A stretch of DNA of 64,000 bases from Flavobacteriaceae bacterium (GCA_016744415.1 JADGEL010000001.1:899855-963854); one strand, 5' to 3'; positions 1-9,089 are shown, numbered from the stretch's first letter. Numbers and translations are program-made. Notes: generated by a model from the sequence alone, not told the origin.

Positions 1-1
1 G

Positions 2-487
2 CGTATCGAAAGATATATTGGTGAAGCCGAATCTAATGGAGCTAAAATTTTAGTTGATGGTAGAAACACAATAGTTGCTGGGAAAGAAGGAGGTTTTTAT
101 GTAGGTCCAACGATTATTGATTATGTGACAACAGATATGTCTGTGGCACGAGAAGAAATTTTCGGACCAGTTATTTCAATTATTAGAGCGAAAGATTTAG
201 ATGAGGCAATTGAAATTGAAAACGGTTCTAATTATGGAAATGCTGCAGCTGTGTTTACACAAAGTGGAGGTTTAGCAAAACAAGTTATGGATAGAGCAAG
301 TGCGGGAATGATTGGAGTTAATATTGGTGTTCCGGTACCAAGAGAACCTTTTTCTTTTGGAGGATGGAATGAATCAAAATTTGGAGTTGGGGATATAACA
401 GGACGTAGTTCAATTGAATTCTGGACACAAAATAAAAAGACAACTACTAAATGGAATCCTCAAGCTCAAACGAACTGGATGAGCTAA
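2..487 (+). CDS. mmsA: CoA-acylating (methyl)malonate-semialdehyde dehydrogenase, C-terminal part (5' end outside window)
   Basis: The frame is open from base 2 to the TAA at 485-487, so only the last ~161 residues are present. They show the aldehyde dehydrogenase C-terminal signature: GPTI, then the EEIFGPV stretch, then PREPFSFGGW and the SKFG..D..G tail typical of MmsA/IolA-type enzymes. The family oxidises malonate or methylmalonate semialdehyde to acetyl-CoA or propionyl-CoA using NAD and CoA. The aminotransferase starts 12 bases downstream and the rest of a pyrimidine degradation set follows, so the likely role is the last step of uracil/thymine catabolism (inference). A valine-catabolism role is also possible. 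The catalytic Cys lies outside the window and cannot be checked. Confidence 0.85.
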   Translation, partial: RIERYIGEAESNGAKILVDGRNTIVAGKEGGFYVGPTIIDYVTTDMSVAREEIFGPVISIIRAKDLDEAIEIENGSNYGNAAAVFTQSGGLAKQVMDRASAGMIGVNIGVPVPREPFSFGGWNESKFGVGDITGRSSIEFWTQNKKTTTKWNPQAQTNWMS

Positions 488-499
488 AACGTAGAAAAA

Positions 500-1831
500 A
501 TGAATAACGAAATCATAAAAAATAATCTTGACTATACCCTTTTTTCATGGGCTAAACAAGGAAATCTAAATCCTATAAGTGCTTCACATGCAGAAGGGAG
601 TTACGTATTTGATAGAGATGGAAAGAAATTCCTCGATTTTTCTTCGCAATTGATGAATGTAAATATAGGTCACGGCAATCAGAGAATTACGGAAGCTGTT
701 GCAAAACAAATGCAGGAAGTAAGTTATGTATACCCAGGTATGGCGACAGATGTTCGTGGTAAATTGGGTAAGAAAATTGCTGAAATCACTCCTGGAAATT
801 TAACAAAGACATTCTTTACGTTGGGTGGAGCAGAAGCCATTGAGAATGCTATTAAATTGGCAAGAATTTATACAGGACGTCATAAAATAGTGACCTTTTA
901 CAGATCATATCACGGAGCAACTTACGGAGCAATTACTGCTGGTGGTGATCCGCGAAAATTTCCTGTTGATTCTCAAGCAATGCCAAATGTGGTACATGTC
1001 GAAAACCCGTATGCATATCGATGTCCATGGAATTCGGATACCATTGAAGAATGTGGAGAACGTTCTTTAGCGAATTTAGAACGTGTTTTAAAATTCGAAA
1101 ATCCAGAAAGTGTTGCTGCAATTCTATTTGAAGGAGAATCAGGATCATCAGGATGTATTAAATATCCACCGATGTATTTAAAGGGAGTTAGTGATCTTTG
1201 TAAGAAATACGGAATCTTATTTATTGATGATGAAACGATGAGTGGTTTTGGTAGAACAGGAAAAATGTTTGGGATAGATCATCATGATGTAACACCAGAT
1301 ATTATGGTAATGGCAAAAGGTTTAACCTCTGGCTATTTACCATTAGGAGCGATGATTGTTACAGATACTATTGCCGATTATTTTAATGACAATCCGTTTT
1401 TATTAGGGCTCACATATTCTGCGCATCCAGTTTCTTGTGCTGCAGCTTTAGAAAATTTAAAAGTGATTGAGGAAGAAAATATGGTAGCTCGTGCTGCTGA
1501 AATGGGAATCTATATTGAAGCTGAATTTGAAAAACTAAAGGAAAAACATAAATCGATTGGAGATTTTAGAAATACAGGATTGTTAGGTTGTATAGAGCTC
1601 GTTAAAAATAGAAAGACCAAAGAACCTATTACTCCTTGGAATGCAAAACAGGATGAAATGGAGGTTACTAATAAAATGGCAGCCAAAATTAGAGAACTCG
1701 GAATGTTCACCTTTGTACGATGGAATTTCATTTTTATAGCACCACCATTAAATGTAAACAAAGAAGAAGTTGATGAAGGCTTGAAAATTATCTCACAAGC
1801 AATTGAAATTGCCGATGAGTATTGTAATTAA
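500..1831 (+). CDS. class III (omega) aminotransferase, probable beta-alanine / beta-aminoisobutyrate transaminase
   Basis: The protein has 443 residues, a normal length for fold-type I class III PLP aminotransferases. Visible are the GGAEAIENAIKLAR cofactor-binding stretch, the SYHGAT motif near residue 137, the FIDDETMSGFGRTGK segment, and the PLP Schiff-base lysine at about K273 in VMAKGLTSGY. The family moves the omega-amino group of beta-alanine or similar amines to pyruvate or 2-oxoglutarate. It sits 12 bases after the semialdehyde dehydrogenase and 55 bases before the nucleobase permease. That context suggests it turns the beta-alanine (or beta-aminoisobutyrate) made by the downstream enzymes into the semialdehyde used by the upstream one. 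The exact amine donor and acceptor are not readable from sequence. Confidence 0.85.
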   Translation: MNNEIIKNNLDYTLFSWAKQGNLNPISASHAEGSYVFDRDGKKFLDFSSQLMNVNIGHGNQRITEAVAKQMQEVSYVYPGMATDVRGKLGKKIAEITPGNLTKTFFTLGGAEAIENAIKLARIYTGRHKIVTFYRSYHGATYGAITAGGDPRKFPVDSQAMPNVVHVENPYAYRCPWNSDTIEECGERSLANLERVLKFENPESVAAILFEGESGSSGCIKYPPMYLKGVSDLCKKYGILFIDDETMSGFGRTGKMFGIDHHDVTPDIMVMAKGLTSGYLPLGAMIVTDTIADYFNDNPFLLGLTYSAHPVSCAAALENLKVIEEENMVARAAEMGIYIEAEFEKLKEKHKSIGDFRNTGLLGCIELVKNRKTKEPITPWNAKQDEMEVTNKMAAKIRELGMFTFVRWNFIFIAPPLNVNKEEVDEGLKIISQAIEIADEYCN

Positions 1832-1886
1832 ATACCATTCAAGCAGAGATAGTAATCAATAATAAAGAATGCCCATTAATTAGAAT

Positions 1887-3584
1887 ATGAACAAAGACAT
1901 TGTAGAATTACAAGAGGACGTTTCAAATTCACCCTTATATAGCGTAGATTTAGCTCCAGTTTCTAAAGAAAATAGAACTTGGAATAAATGGAATCTTGCT
2001 GCAATTTGGGTAGGTATGGCAGTCTGTATTCCTACTTATTTGTTGGCATCTTATATGATTAAGACAGGATTAAATTGGTATGAGGCATTAATCATTATTG
2101 GGTTAGCCAATTTAATTATTACCATTCCGATGATTTTAAATGGACATGCAGGTGTTAAATATGGGGTGCCTTTTCCAGTAATTGGTCGTTCAGCTTTTGG
2201 AACAAAAGGAATTCATATAGCTTCTGTTTCTCGTGGTATTATTGCTTGTGGTTGGTTTGGTGTGCAAACTTGGATTGGAGGTTTGGCAATCTATGCCATT
2301 TTTAATGCTGTAACTGGATCTACCGGTGAATTGGGACTGTCGGTTGGAAAATTTGTAGGTTTTGGAATTTTTTGGTTTATCAATATCTATTTTATTTGGA
2401 AAGGTACAGAGAGTATCAAATGGTTAGAAACCTTTTCAGCTCCTATTTTAATTATTATGGGTGTCGCTTTAATTTGGTGGAGTTATGCCAAGGCAGATGG
2501 ATTCTCAATCGTGTTAAATCAAAGCCAACAATTAGAGAAAACTGCCGCGAAAATAACACAAGATAGCAACGCTTTTTATCTTCATTTAAATGCTTTACAT
2601 GATAAAGAAGGAGAGCTAAAAGTAACTGATTATAAGATTGTTTCAAGTGAAAATAGTGATTGGTTAACATACACAAGTCAACCAATTTCTATTTCATCTT
2701 CTGAAAACGTAAAAGTTCAATTTCGAAACTCTGATGTAAATCCAATTGTTGAATCAAGTGTTGTTACTGTATCAATTGTAAGTGCATCTGAACAAAGCTC
2801 TAAATTGTGGAGTTATCTTTTATGGCTAACAGCCATGGTAGGTTTTTGGGCAACTATGTCTATCAGTATTGCAGATATTACACGTTATGCCTCAACTCAA
2901 AAAGATCAAATGGCGGGTCAATTTATTGGATTACCCGGAACGATGATGTTGTACTCTTTTGTTGGAATTTTCGTCACCTGTGCTGCGGTTATCAATTTTA
3001 AAGATATACTTATTGCTGAAGATGCTCCTTGGGATCCAGTTTCATTAATAGCTAAATTTAAGAGTCCAGTAGTAGTAGTAATTTCACAGATTTTTATGTT
3101 GATAGCGACATTGAGTACCAATATTGCTGCTAATGTAATTGCACCTGCAAATTCATTTTCAAATTTAGCTCCGAAGAAAATTAGTTTTAGAATGGGAGGA
3201 ATTATCACCGGAATCATCGGAATTATAATAGCGCCTTGGTGGTTACTTAATGAAATTTCAGGCTTCCTAATTTTTGTTAGTGGATTGCTCGGACCAGTTT
3301 TAGGAATCTTAATCACCGACTACTATCTTATAAGAAAGAAACGAATTGAACTTGCTGAATTATATAAAGAAGAAGGAATTTATTCTTATGGTAAAACAGG
3401 ATTTAACAAAGCGGCAATTATAGCCTTATTTATCGGAGTGTTTTTAGCTCTAATTGGCTTTTGGGTACCTGCCCTAAATTTCTTATATTCACTCTCTTGG
3501 TTTACAGGATTTATCATATCATCAGTTATTTATTATTTGATGATGAAAAAGAATAAATCATCACTCAAAATTAAAAATTCATAA
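1887..3584 (+). CDS. NCS1-family nucleobase:cation symporter (probable uracil/dihydropyrimidine permease) with extra periplasmic insertion
   Basis: This 565-residue polytopic membrane protein belongs to the cytosine-purine/uracil/allantoin NCS1 family. Visible family signatures are the N-terminal NKWNLAAIWVGMAVCIPTY helix, KYGVPFPVIGRSAFG, CGWFGVQTWIGG, and GFWATMSISIADITRYA, followed by the C-terminal ITDYYLIRK segment. Most family members are around 490 residues. The surplus lies between roughly residues 212 and 305, a polar Ser/Thr/Asn-rich stretch between the helix ending IWWSYAKADGF and the helix starting LWSYLLWLTAMVGFW. By the known Mhp1 topology this loop faces the periplasm. Position between the transaminase and dihydropyrimidinase genes (10-base gap downstream) points to pyrimidine import. 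Substrate is inferred from context only. Confidence 0.88.
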   Translation: MNKDIVELQEDVSNSPLYSVDLAPVSKENRTWNKWNLAAIWVGMAVCIPTYLLASYMIKTGLNWYEALIIIGLANLIITIPMILNGHAGVKYGVPFPVIGRSAFGTKGIHIASVSRGIIACGWFGVQTWIGGLAIYAIFNAVTGSTGELGLSVGKFVGFGIFWFINIYFIWKGTESIKWLETFSAPILIIMGVALIWWSYAKADGFSIVLNQSQQLEKTAAKITQDSNAFYLHLNALHDKEGELKVTDYKIVSSENSDWLTYTSQPISISSSENVKVQFRNSDVNPIVESSVVTVSIVSASEQSSKLWSYLLWLTAMVGFWATMSISIADITRYASTQKDQMAGQFIGLPGTMMLYSFVGIFVTCAAVINFKDILIAEDAPWDPVSLIAKFKSPVVVVISQIFMLIATLSTNIAANVIAPANSFSNLAPKKISFRMGGIITGIIGIIIAPWWLLNEISGFLIFVSGLLGPVLGILITDYYLIRKKRIELAELYKEEGIYSYGKTGFNKAAIIALFIGVFLALIGFWVPALNFLYSLSWFTGFIISSVIYYLMMKKNKSSLKIKNS

Positions 3585-3593
3585 TTATAATAG

Positions 3594-4979
3594 ATGTCAA
3601 TATTAATTAGAAATGGACAAATAGTTACAGCAGCTGAAACATATATTGCTGATGTATATATTGAAGGCGAACAAGTTGTTGCTATCGGTAAAGATTTAAA
3701 TTATACAGCAGATAAAGTTATTGATGCATCTGGCAAACTAGTTTTTCCAGGAGGTATTGATCCTCATGTGCATTTAGATATGCCATTTATGGGGACCTAT
3801 TCTAGCGACGATTATGAAACTGGTACTCGAGCAGCTTTGCATGGAGGTACTACGATGGTAATTGATTTTATTTTACAAACACAAGGTGATACTTTACACA
3901 ATGCATTAAAAACGTGGCAGGAAAAATCGAATGGAAAAGCGATTGGTGATTATTCGTACCACATGGCGGTAACCGATTTTAATGATGATGTAGCTAAAGA
4001 AGTTGTGCAGATGATTGAAGAAGAAGGAATTTCTTCTTTTAAAACATTTATGGCGTATAAAGGAGCCTTGATGATTGATGATGGACAAATGGTGCAATTG
4101 ATGAAAGTTGTAAAGGAATATGGAGGAATAGTTACTGTTCATGCGACCAATGGAGACATGATTGATTCTTTGATAGCCAAAAATAAAGCGCAAGGAAATA
4201 TGGCTCCCATTTATCATTATCTATCTCAACCAGAAGTTACAGAATCAGAAGCATCGGGGAGATTCGCAGATATGTTAGAATATACAGGTTGCCCAGGTTA
4301 TATAGTACACATGACTTGCGAAGGAGCATTGAACGCTATCAGAAAAGCAACACAACGGAATCAGAAAATATTTGTTGAAACTTGTACGCAATATTTAATG
4401 TTAGATGCTTCTTTATATGAAGATAATTTTGAAGGAGCAAAATGGGTAATGAGTCCACCATTGCGAGAAAAGAAAGATCAAAAAGCATTGTGGTCAGGGA
4501 TTAACCAAGGATTAATTCAGGTAGTAGGGACAGATCATTGTCCGTTTATGTGGGAACAGAAAAAAATGGGAATAGACGATTTTTCTAAAATCCCGAATGG
4601 GCACCCAGCTATTGAACATCGAATGGAATTTTTATATTCAGAAGGTGTGCATCAAGGAAAAATATCATTGACAAAATTTGTTGAAGTAAGCTCAACGAAT
4701 GCAGCTAAAATTTTTGGAATGTATCCTAGAAAAGGAACAATTGCAATTGGTTCTGATGCAGATATAGTGGTTTTTGATCCAAATAAAGAACACGTTATTT
4801 CTGTAGAAACTCATCATATGAATTGTGATTATTCAGGATATGAAGGTCAGAAAGTAGTAGGAAAAACAGAAGCGGTTATCTTACGAGGTAAAGTTGCAAT
4901 TGAAAATAATGAATGTAAATTAAAAGCTGGCTTCGGTCAGTTTATCTCTAGAGGAAAAACATCAAAAACAGTAATTTAG
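3594..4979 (+). CDS. hydA: dihydropyrimidinase (D-hydantoinase type)
   Basis: The 461-residue amidohydrolase hydrolyses the ring of dihydrouracil/dihydrothymine to N-carbamoyl-beta-amino acids in the cytoplasm. The binuclear metal ligands can be placed: H58 and H60 in DPHVHLD, the lysine expected to be carbamylated at K150 in SSFKTFMAYKG, H183 in VHATNGD, H239 in VHMTCEG and D314 in GTDHCPF. Length and motif spacing fit the dihydropyrimidinase branch rather than dihydroorotase or allantoinase. It lies 12 bases before beta-ureidopropionase, the next enzyme of the same pathway. Hydantoinase-type side activities are possible but context favours pyrimidine catabolism. Confidence 0.93.
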   Translation: MSILIRNGQIVTAAETYIADVYIEGEQVVAIGKDLNYTADKVIDASGKLVFPGGIDPHVHLDMPFMGTYSSDDYETGTRAALHGGTTMVIDFILQTQGDTLHNALKTWQEKSNGKAIGDYSYHMAVTDFNDDVAKEVVQMIEEEGISSFKTFMAYKGALMIDDGQMVQLMKVVKEYGGIVTVHATNGDMIDSLIAKNKAQGNMAPIYHYLSQPEVTESEASGRFADMLEYTGCPGYIVHMTCEGALNAIRKATQRNQKIFVETCTQYLMLDASLYEDNFEGAKWVMSPPLREKKDQKALWSGINQGLIQVVGTDHCPFMWEQKKMGIDDFSKIPNGHPAIEHRMEFLYSEGVHQGKISLTKFVEVSSTNAAKIFGMYPRKGTIAIGSDADIVVFDPNKEHVISVETHHMNCDYSGYEGQKVVGKTEAVILRGKVAIENNECKLKAGFGQFISRGKTSKTVI

Positions 4980-4991
4980 AACTATAAAACT

Positions 4992-5858
4992 ATGTCGAGA
5001 AAAGTAAAATCAGGATTGATACAAATGAGCCTTCCAATGACGGAGGGAGAAGGAACCATCAAAGAAATTATGGATGCAATGTACGATAAGCACATTCCAT
5101 TTATTGAAGAAGCAGGAAGGCAAGGAGTACAAATTTTGTGCTTACAAGAAATTTTTAATACTCCTTATTTTTGTCCAGGCCAAGACAAAAAATGGTACGA
5201 ATCAGCAGAGTCAGTTCCTGGACCAACAACCAAAAAAATGCAAGTGTTGGCAAAAAAGCACAACATGGTAATTATTGTGCCAATTTATGAAAAAGAGCAA
5301 GCGGGAGTCTTATATAATACAGCGGCTGTGATTGATGCTGACGGAACTTATTTAGGAAAATACAGAAAGAATCACATTCCGCATACCACAGGTTTTTGGG
5401 AAAAATTCTTCTTTAAACCAGGGAATCTAGGTTATCCAGTATTTCAAACTAAATATGCTAAAGTTGGTGTGTACATTTGTTACGACCGTCATTTTCCCGA
5501 TGGTGCCAGAGCATTAGGTTTAAATGGTGCAGAGATTGTTTACAACCCATCTGCTACCGTTGCAGGGTTGAGCGAATACCTTTGGAAACTTGAGCAGCCA
5601 GCTCATGCAGCGGCAAATGGCTATTTTATGGGATGTATCAATCGTGTTGGAGAAGAGAAACCATGGAATCTAGGTAAGTTTTACGGACAATCTTATTTTG
5701 TGAATCCACGAGGGCAAATTTTTGCAGAGGCTTCTCGTGATAATGATGAACTTTTGGTAGCAGAATTTGATTTGGATATGATTGATGAAGTGCGTTCTAC
5801 ATGGCAATTCTTTAGAGATAGAAGACCAGAAACTTATGGACGTTTAACAGATTTATAA
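4992..5858 (+). CDS. beta-ureidopropionase / N-carbamoyl-beta-alanine amidohydrolase (nitrilase superfamily)
   Basis: The 288-residue carbon-nitrogen hydrolase has the Glu-Lys-Cys triad in place: E53 in LCLQEIFNTPYFC, K126 in KYRKNHIPH and C163 in VYICYDRHFPDGARALG. The family product of dihydropyrimidinase (N-carbamoyl-beta-alanine or its methyl analogue) would be split to beta-alanine, CO2 and ammonia. It follows dihydropyrimidinase by 12 bases. N-carbamoylputrescine amidase is the closest alternative in this superfamily; the pathway context argues against it. The intact operon spacing is interrupted just downstream by a four-helix-bundle gene relic. Confidence 0.88.
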   Translation: MSRKVKSGLIQMSLPMTEGEGTIKEIMDAMYDKHIPFIEEAGRQGVQILCLQEIFNTPYFCPGQDKKWYESAESVPGPTTKKMQVLAKKHNMVIIVPIYEKEQAGVLYNTAAVIDADGTYLGKYRKNHIPHTTGFWEKFFFKPGNLGYPVFQTKYAKVGVYICYDRHFPDGARALGLNGAEIVYNPSATVAGLSEYLWKLEQPAHAAANGYFMGCINRVGEEKPWNLGKFYGQSYFVNPRGQIFAEASRDNDELLVAEFDLDMIDEVRSTWQFFRDRRPETYGRLTDL

Positions 5859-5884
5859 GTAGATAGTGAAAAGTATATGGACTA

Positions 5885-6235
5885 ATGCATGATTATAAAA
5901 AATTAGACGTTTGGAAAGAGTCAGTTAGCTTGGTTACATAAATATATCTTTTGACTAATGATTTTCCTGATAAAGAAAAATTTAGATTGATTAGTCAGAT
6001 TAATAGATGTGCAGTTTCAATTCCATCAAATATAGCTAAAGGAGCTGGTAGATCATCTAAAAAGGAATTTTCATTATTTCTGGGGTATGCTTTGACATCA
6101 AGTTTTGAGTTAGATACGCAATTGATAATATCAAATAACCTGAAATTTATTTTAGAAAAACAAAAAACAATAATTACAGAGAAGTTGACTATAATTCAGA
6201 AAAAGATTTACAGTTTAATTAAATCATTAAAGTAG
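5885..6235 (+). pseudogene. four-helix-bundle protein (23S rRNA intervening-sequence family), in-frame stop
   Basis: Reading from ATG 5885 gives MHDYKKLDVWKESVSLVT, then TAA at 5939-5941, then in the same frame IYLLTNDFPDKEKF and the family core SQINRCAVSIPSNIAKGAGR, to a stop at 6233-6235. Together this is a full-length (~116 codon) S23/IVS-type four-helix-bundle protein. In the family the stop position is usually a lysine or glutamate, so one substitution (for example AAA to TAA) explains it. Conserved residues have also drifted: the usual NIAEGAGR reads NIAKGAGR, and the usual KFG reads KFR. A product starting at TTG 5951 would lack helix 1. It lies between beta-ureidopropionase and preT, flanked by short direct-repeat-rich bases typical of these genes in Bacteroidota. 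Function of intact members is unclear. Confidence 0.8.
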
Positions 6236-6275
6236 AAGTACCTGATACCAATTACTTAATACAAGATACTAAGAT

Positions 6276-7601
6276 ATGGCAGAATATAAAAAACCAACTA
6301 CTAAAGAGGAATTCAATAAGAATTTTAAACAGAAAAAACCCTTGATGAATGATACCGAAGCGTATTACGAAGCATCTCGATGTTTGTTTTGTTATGATGC
6401 GCCTTGTATTCAGGCGTGCCCTACAAACATAGATATTCCTTTATTTATTAAACAGATTCATACTGATAATATTACAGGATCCTCCAAAACTATTTTTGAT
6501 TCCAATTGGTTAGGTAATGCATGTGGAGTTGTATGTCCAACAGGAGTACTTTGTGAAGGAGCATGTGTTTATAATCATCAAGATGTGCCACCAATTCAAA
6601 TAGGTAGACTTCAGAACTATGCAACAAACAAAACAATTGATGCAAAAAAAGTAATCTTTAAAGTTGGTGTACCTAACGAAAAGAAGATAGCAATCATTGG
6701 AGCAGGACCAGCAGGAATTGCTTGTGCTTGTGAAGCAAGAACTTTAGGTTATGATGTAGATATTTTTGAAGCAAAAAGTAATCCATCAGGGTTAATGGTT
6801 CATGGAATTGCTCCATATAAAATTACCAATGAAGAAGTGTTGAAAGAGATTGATTATTTACAAAATCAATTGGGGTTCAATATTAAGTATGATTCTGCTA
6901 TAAATTCAAAAGAAGATTTATCTAAATTAGAAAATGAATATGATGCAATCTTTTTAGGAGTAGGTTTGGGTAAAACTGCAACTTTAGGGTTGGATGGTGA
7001 AAATAAAGGAGGCGTGATAGGAGCTGTAGAATTCATCGAAAACTTGAGAATGAATCATCAGAAAACAAAAGTTCCGAAGAAAGTGGTAGTTATTGGTGGG
7101 GGTAATACTGCTATGGATGCTGCTTCTGAAGCTGCAAGAATGGGAGCAAGAAAAACAGTTTTAGCTTATAGAAATTCGAAAGAAAAAATGGGCGCTTACG
7201 GGTTTGAATATGATTTAGCAATCAGCGCAGGTGTAGATAGTTTGTTTAATGTGTCACCTATTGCCATTGTTGGAAATGGAAAAGTTGAAGGTGTAAAATT
7301 TGCAAAAACAGAAACGGTTGAAGGTAAATTACAAACCAATATGAATAATACTTTTATTGTGAGATGTGACATGGTTATTAAAGCCACAGGGCAAGCAAAG
7401 CAAGGTGATTTTTATGAATTAATTGATGATTTAGAATTGGATGTTAAAACTAGAATTGTTGTTGATGAAATTACTTTTCAAACATCAAATCCAAAATATT
7501 TTGCAGGAGGTGATGCTATTAATGGAGGAGCAGAAGTAGTAAATGCAGCTTATGATGGTAAAATGGCAGCACAAGGAATTCATCAATTTTTAAATAATTA
7601 A
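6276..7601 (+). CDS. preT: NAD(P)-dependent dihydropyrimidine dehydrogenase, PreT subunit
   Basis: The 441-residue flavoprotein matches the electron-input half of bacterial dihydropyrimidine dehydrogenase. The N-terminal Fe-S domain has cysteines C36, C39, C44, C48 (RCLFCYDAPCIQACPT) and C83, C87, C93, C97 (ACGVVCPTGVLCEGAC). An FAD-binding GAGPAG motif follows near residue 142 and a second dinucleotide motif, VVIGGGNTAMDAA, near residue 270. The C-terminal FAD contact is YFAGGDAINGGAEVVNAA. It would take electrons from NAD(P)H and pass them to PreA, reducing uracil/thymine to the dihydro form. PreA begins 11 bases after it, consistent with translational coupling of a heteromer. Glutamate synthase small subunit is a related fold but the Cys spacing and neighbour favour PreT. 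Confidence 0.93.
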   Translation: MAEYKKPTTKEEFNKNFKQKKPLMNDTEAYYEASRCLFCYDAPCIQACPTNIDIPLFIKQIHTDNITGSSKTIFDSNWLGNACGVVCPTGVLCEGACVYNHQDVPPIQIGRLQNYATNKTIDAKKVIFKVGVPNEKKIAIIGAGPAGIACACEARTLGYDVDIFEAKSNPSGLMVHGIAPYKITNEEVLKEIDYLQNQLGFNIKYDSAINSKEDLSKLENEYDAIFLGVGLGKTATLGLDGENKGGVIGAVEFIENLRMNHQKTKVPKKVVVIGGGNTAMDAASEAARMGARKTVLAYRNSKEKMGAYGFEYDLAISAGVDSLFNVSPIAIVGNGKVEGVKFAKTETVEGKLQTNMNNTFIVRCDMVIKATGQAKQGDFYELIDDLELDVKTRIVVDEITFQTSNPKYFAGGDAINGGAEVVNAAYDGKMAAQGIHQFLNN

Positions 7602-7612
7602 GACAGTAAGTT

Positions 7613-8953
7613 ATGATCGATTTATCAATAAATTTTGCAGGAATTAAAGCACCAAATCCTTTTTGGTTAGCATCTGCGCCACCAACAAATTCTGGATATC
7701 AAATAATGAAAGCTTTTGAAGCAGGTTGGGGAGGAGCTGTATGGAAAACCTTGGGAGTACCTGTAGTAAATGTATCTAGTCGTTATGGTTCAGTAGATTA
7801 TAGAAATACAAAAATGATGGGTTTCAATAATATAGAATTGATTACCGATAGACCTTTGGCAGACAATCTTCGTGAGATTGAAGAAGTAAAAAAATATTTT
7901 CCAGATCATGCAGTAATCGCATCGTTAATGGTGGAAAGCAGAAAGGAATGGGAGCAGATTATAAAAGATGTTCAGAATGCAGGAGCAGATGGTATAGAGC
8001 TTAATTTTGGTTGTCCTCACGGTATGTGTGAACGCGGAATGGGTTCAGCAGTTGGTCAAGAACCTGAAGTTTTAAAAACGATAGTTGGTTGGGTAAAAGA
8101 GGCTGCTAATATACCTGTGATTACAAAATTATCGCCTAACATTTCTCATATTACAGATCCAGGATTAGCCGCTGTTCAAGGTGGTACAGATTCTATTTCG
8201 CTAATCAATACTATTAAAAGTATTGTGGGTATCGATTTAGATTCTTACGCTCCATACCCTGTTGTTGATGGTAAAGGTTCTAATGGTGGGTATTGTGGGC
8301 CAGCTGTAAAACCAATAGCGATGCACATGTTAAAAGATTTGGCGCAGCATCCGGAAATATCAAAAGTTCCAATTTCAGGTATTGGTGGTATTGAAACTTG
8401 GCGCGATGTTGTAGAGTTTATTTTATTAGGAGCTACATCTGTACAGGTTTGTACTGCTGTTATGCATTATGGATTCGGAATTGTACGAGAAATGGAAGCT
8501 GGCTTGCGACAGTTTATGGAAGAAAAAAATTATACTACTATTTATGATTTTGCTGGTAAAGCGTTACCAAATGTAACAGAATGGAAGCATTTAAACTTAA
8601 AGCATAAAGTCATTGCCGAAATTAATGAGGATAAATGTATTGGTTGTGATTTGTGCTATATAGCATGTGATGATGGTGCTCACCAAGCAATTTCTTTGCC
8701 TAGTGATGCCAATAATAGAATCCCAAGTATAATTGAAGCCAATTGTGTAGGTTGTAATTTATGTTCGTTGGTTTGCCCTGTTGAAGATTGTATTACTATG
8801 GTAAAAACGGATGATGGTACTGAACATATTACTTGGAATGAACGTACATTAAATGATGATGTTCCAACTACTTTTGATGATGATAGAGCCGGAGGTAAGG
8901 GGCATTTTGTACCTAAACCAAGTGATGCTTTAAAAGTTTCAAAAGATAAATAG
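7613..8953 (+). CDS. preA: NAD(P)-dependent dihydropyrimidine dehydrogenase, PreA subunit
   Basis: The 446-residue protein has an FMN-binding dihydroorotate-dehydrogenase-like barrel (about residues 1-330) with the active-site loop NFGCPHGMCERGMGSAVGQ. The barrel is followed by a C-terminal ferredoxin domain with two 4Fe-4S sets, CIGCDLCYIAC and CVGCNLCSLVCP. This is the catalytic half that reduces uracil or thymine to the 5,6-dihydro compound. It is the last gene of the pyrimidine locus, and a hairpin-type terminator follows at 8997-9040. The set PreT-PreA-dihydropyrimidinase-ureidopropionase-transaminase-semialdehyde dehydrogenase is then complete in one orientation. Confidence 0.94.
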   Translation: MIDLSINFAGIKAPNPFWLASAPPTNSGYQIMKAFEAGWGGAVWKTLGVPVVNVSSRYGSVDYRNTKMMGFNNIELITDRPLADNLREIEEVKKYFPDHAVIASLMVESRKEWEQIIKDVQNAGADGIELNFGCPHGMCERGMGSAVGQEPEVLKTIVGWVKEAANIPVITKLSPNISHITDPGLAAVQGGTDSISLINTIKSIVGIDLDSYAPYPVVDGKGSNGGYCGPAVKPIAMHMLKDLAQHPEISKVPISGIGGIETWRDVVEFILLGATSVQVCTAVMHYGFGIVREMEAGLRQFMEEKNYTTIYDFAGKALPNVTEWKHLNLKHKVIAEINEDKCIGCDLCYIACDDGAHQAISLPSDANNRIPSIIEANCVGCNLCSLVCPVEDCITMVKTDDGTEHITWNERTLNDDVPTTFDDDRAGGKGHFVPKPSDALKVSKDK

Positions 8954-8996
8954 TAGTATTATTTACACGCTATCAAATAATTAATTTTTAAAAAAG

Positions 8997-9040
8997 AATT
9001 TACCTATTAGTTATTTCAATTTCTAATAGGTGAATTTATT
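8997..9040 (+). terminator. probable rho-independent terminator after preA
   Basis: Arms AATTTACCTATTAG (8997-9010) and CTAATAGGTGAATT (9023-9036) pair with a central mismatch around a 12-base loop, followed by TATT. It lies 43 bases after the preA stop. The T-run is short, so efficiency is uncertain. Confidence 0.6.
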
Positions 9041-9089
9041 ATGTTGGCATATATTTACCATCGAATTTTAAAAATTTAAAAAAACACCT

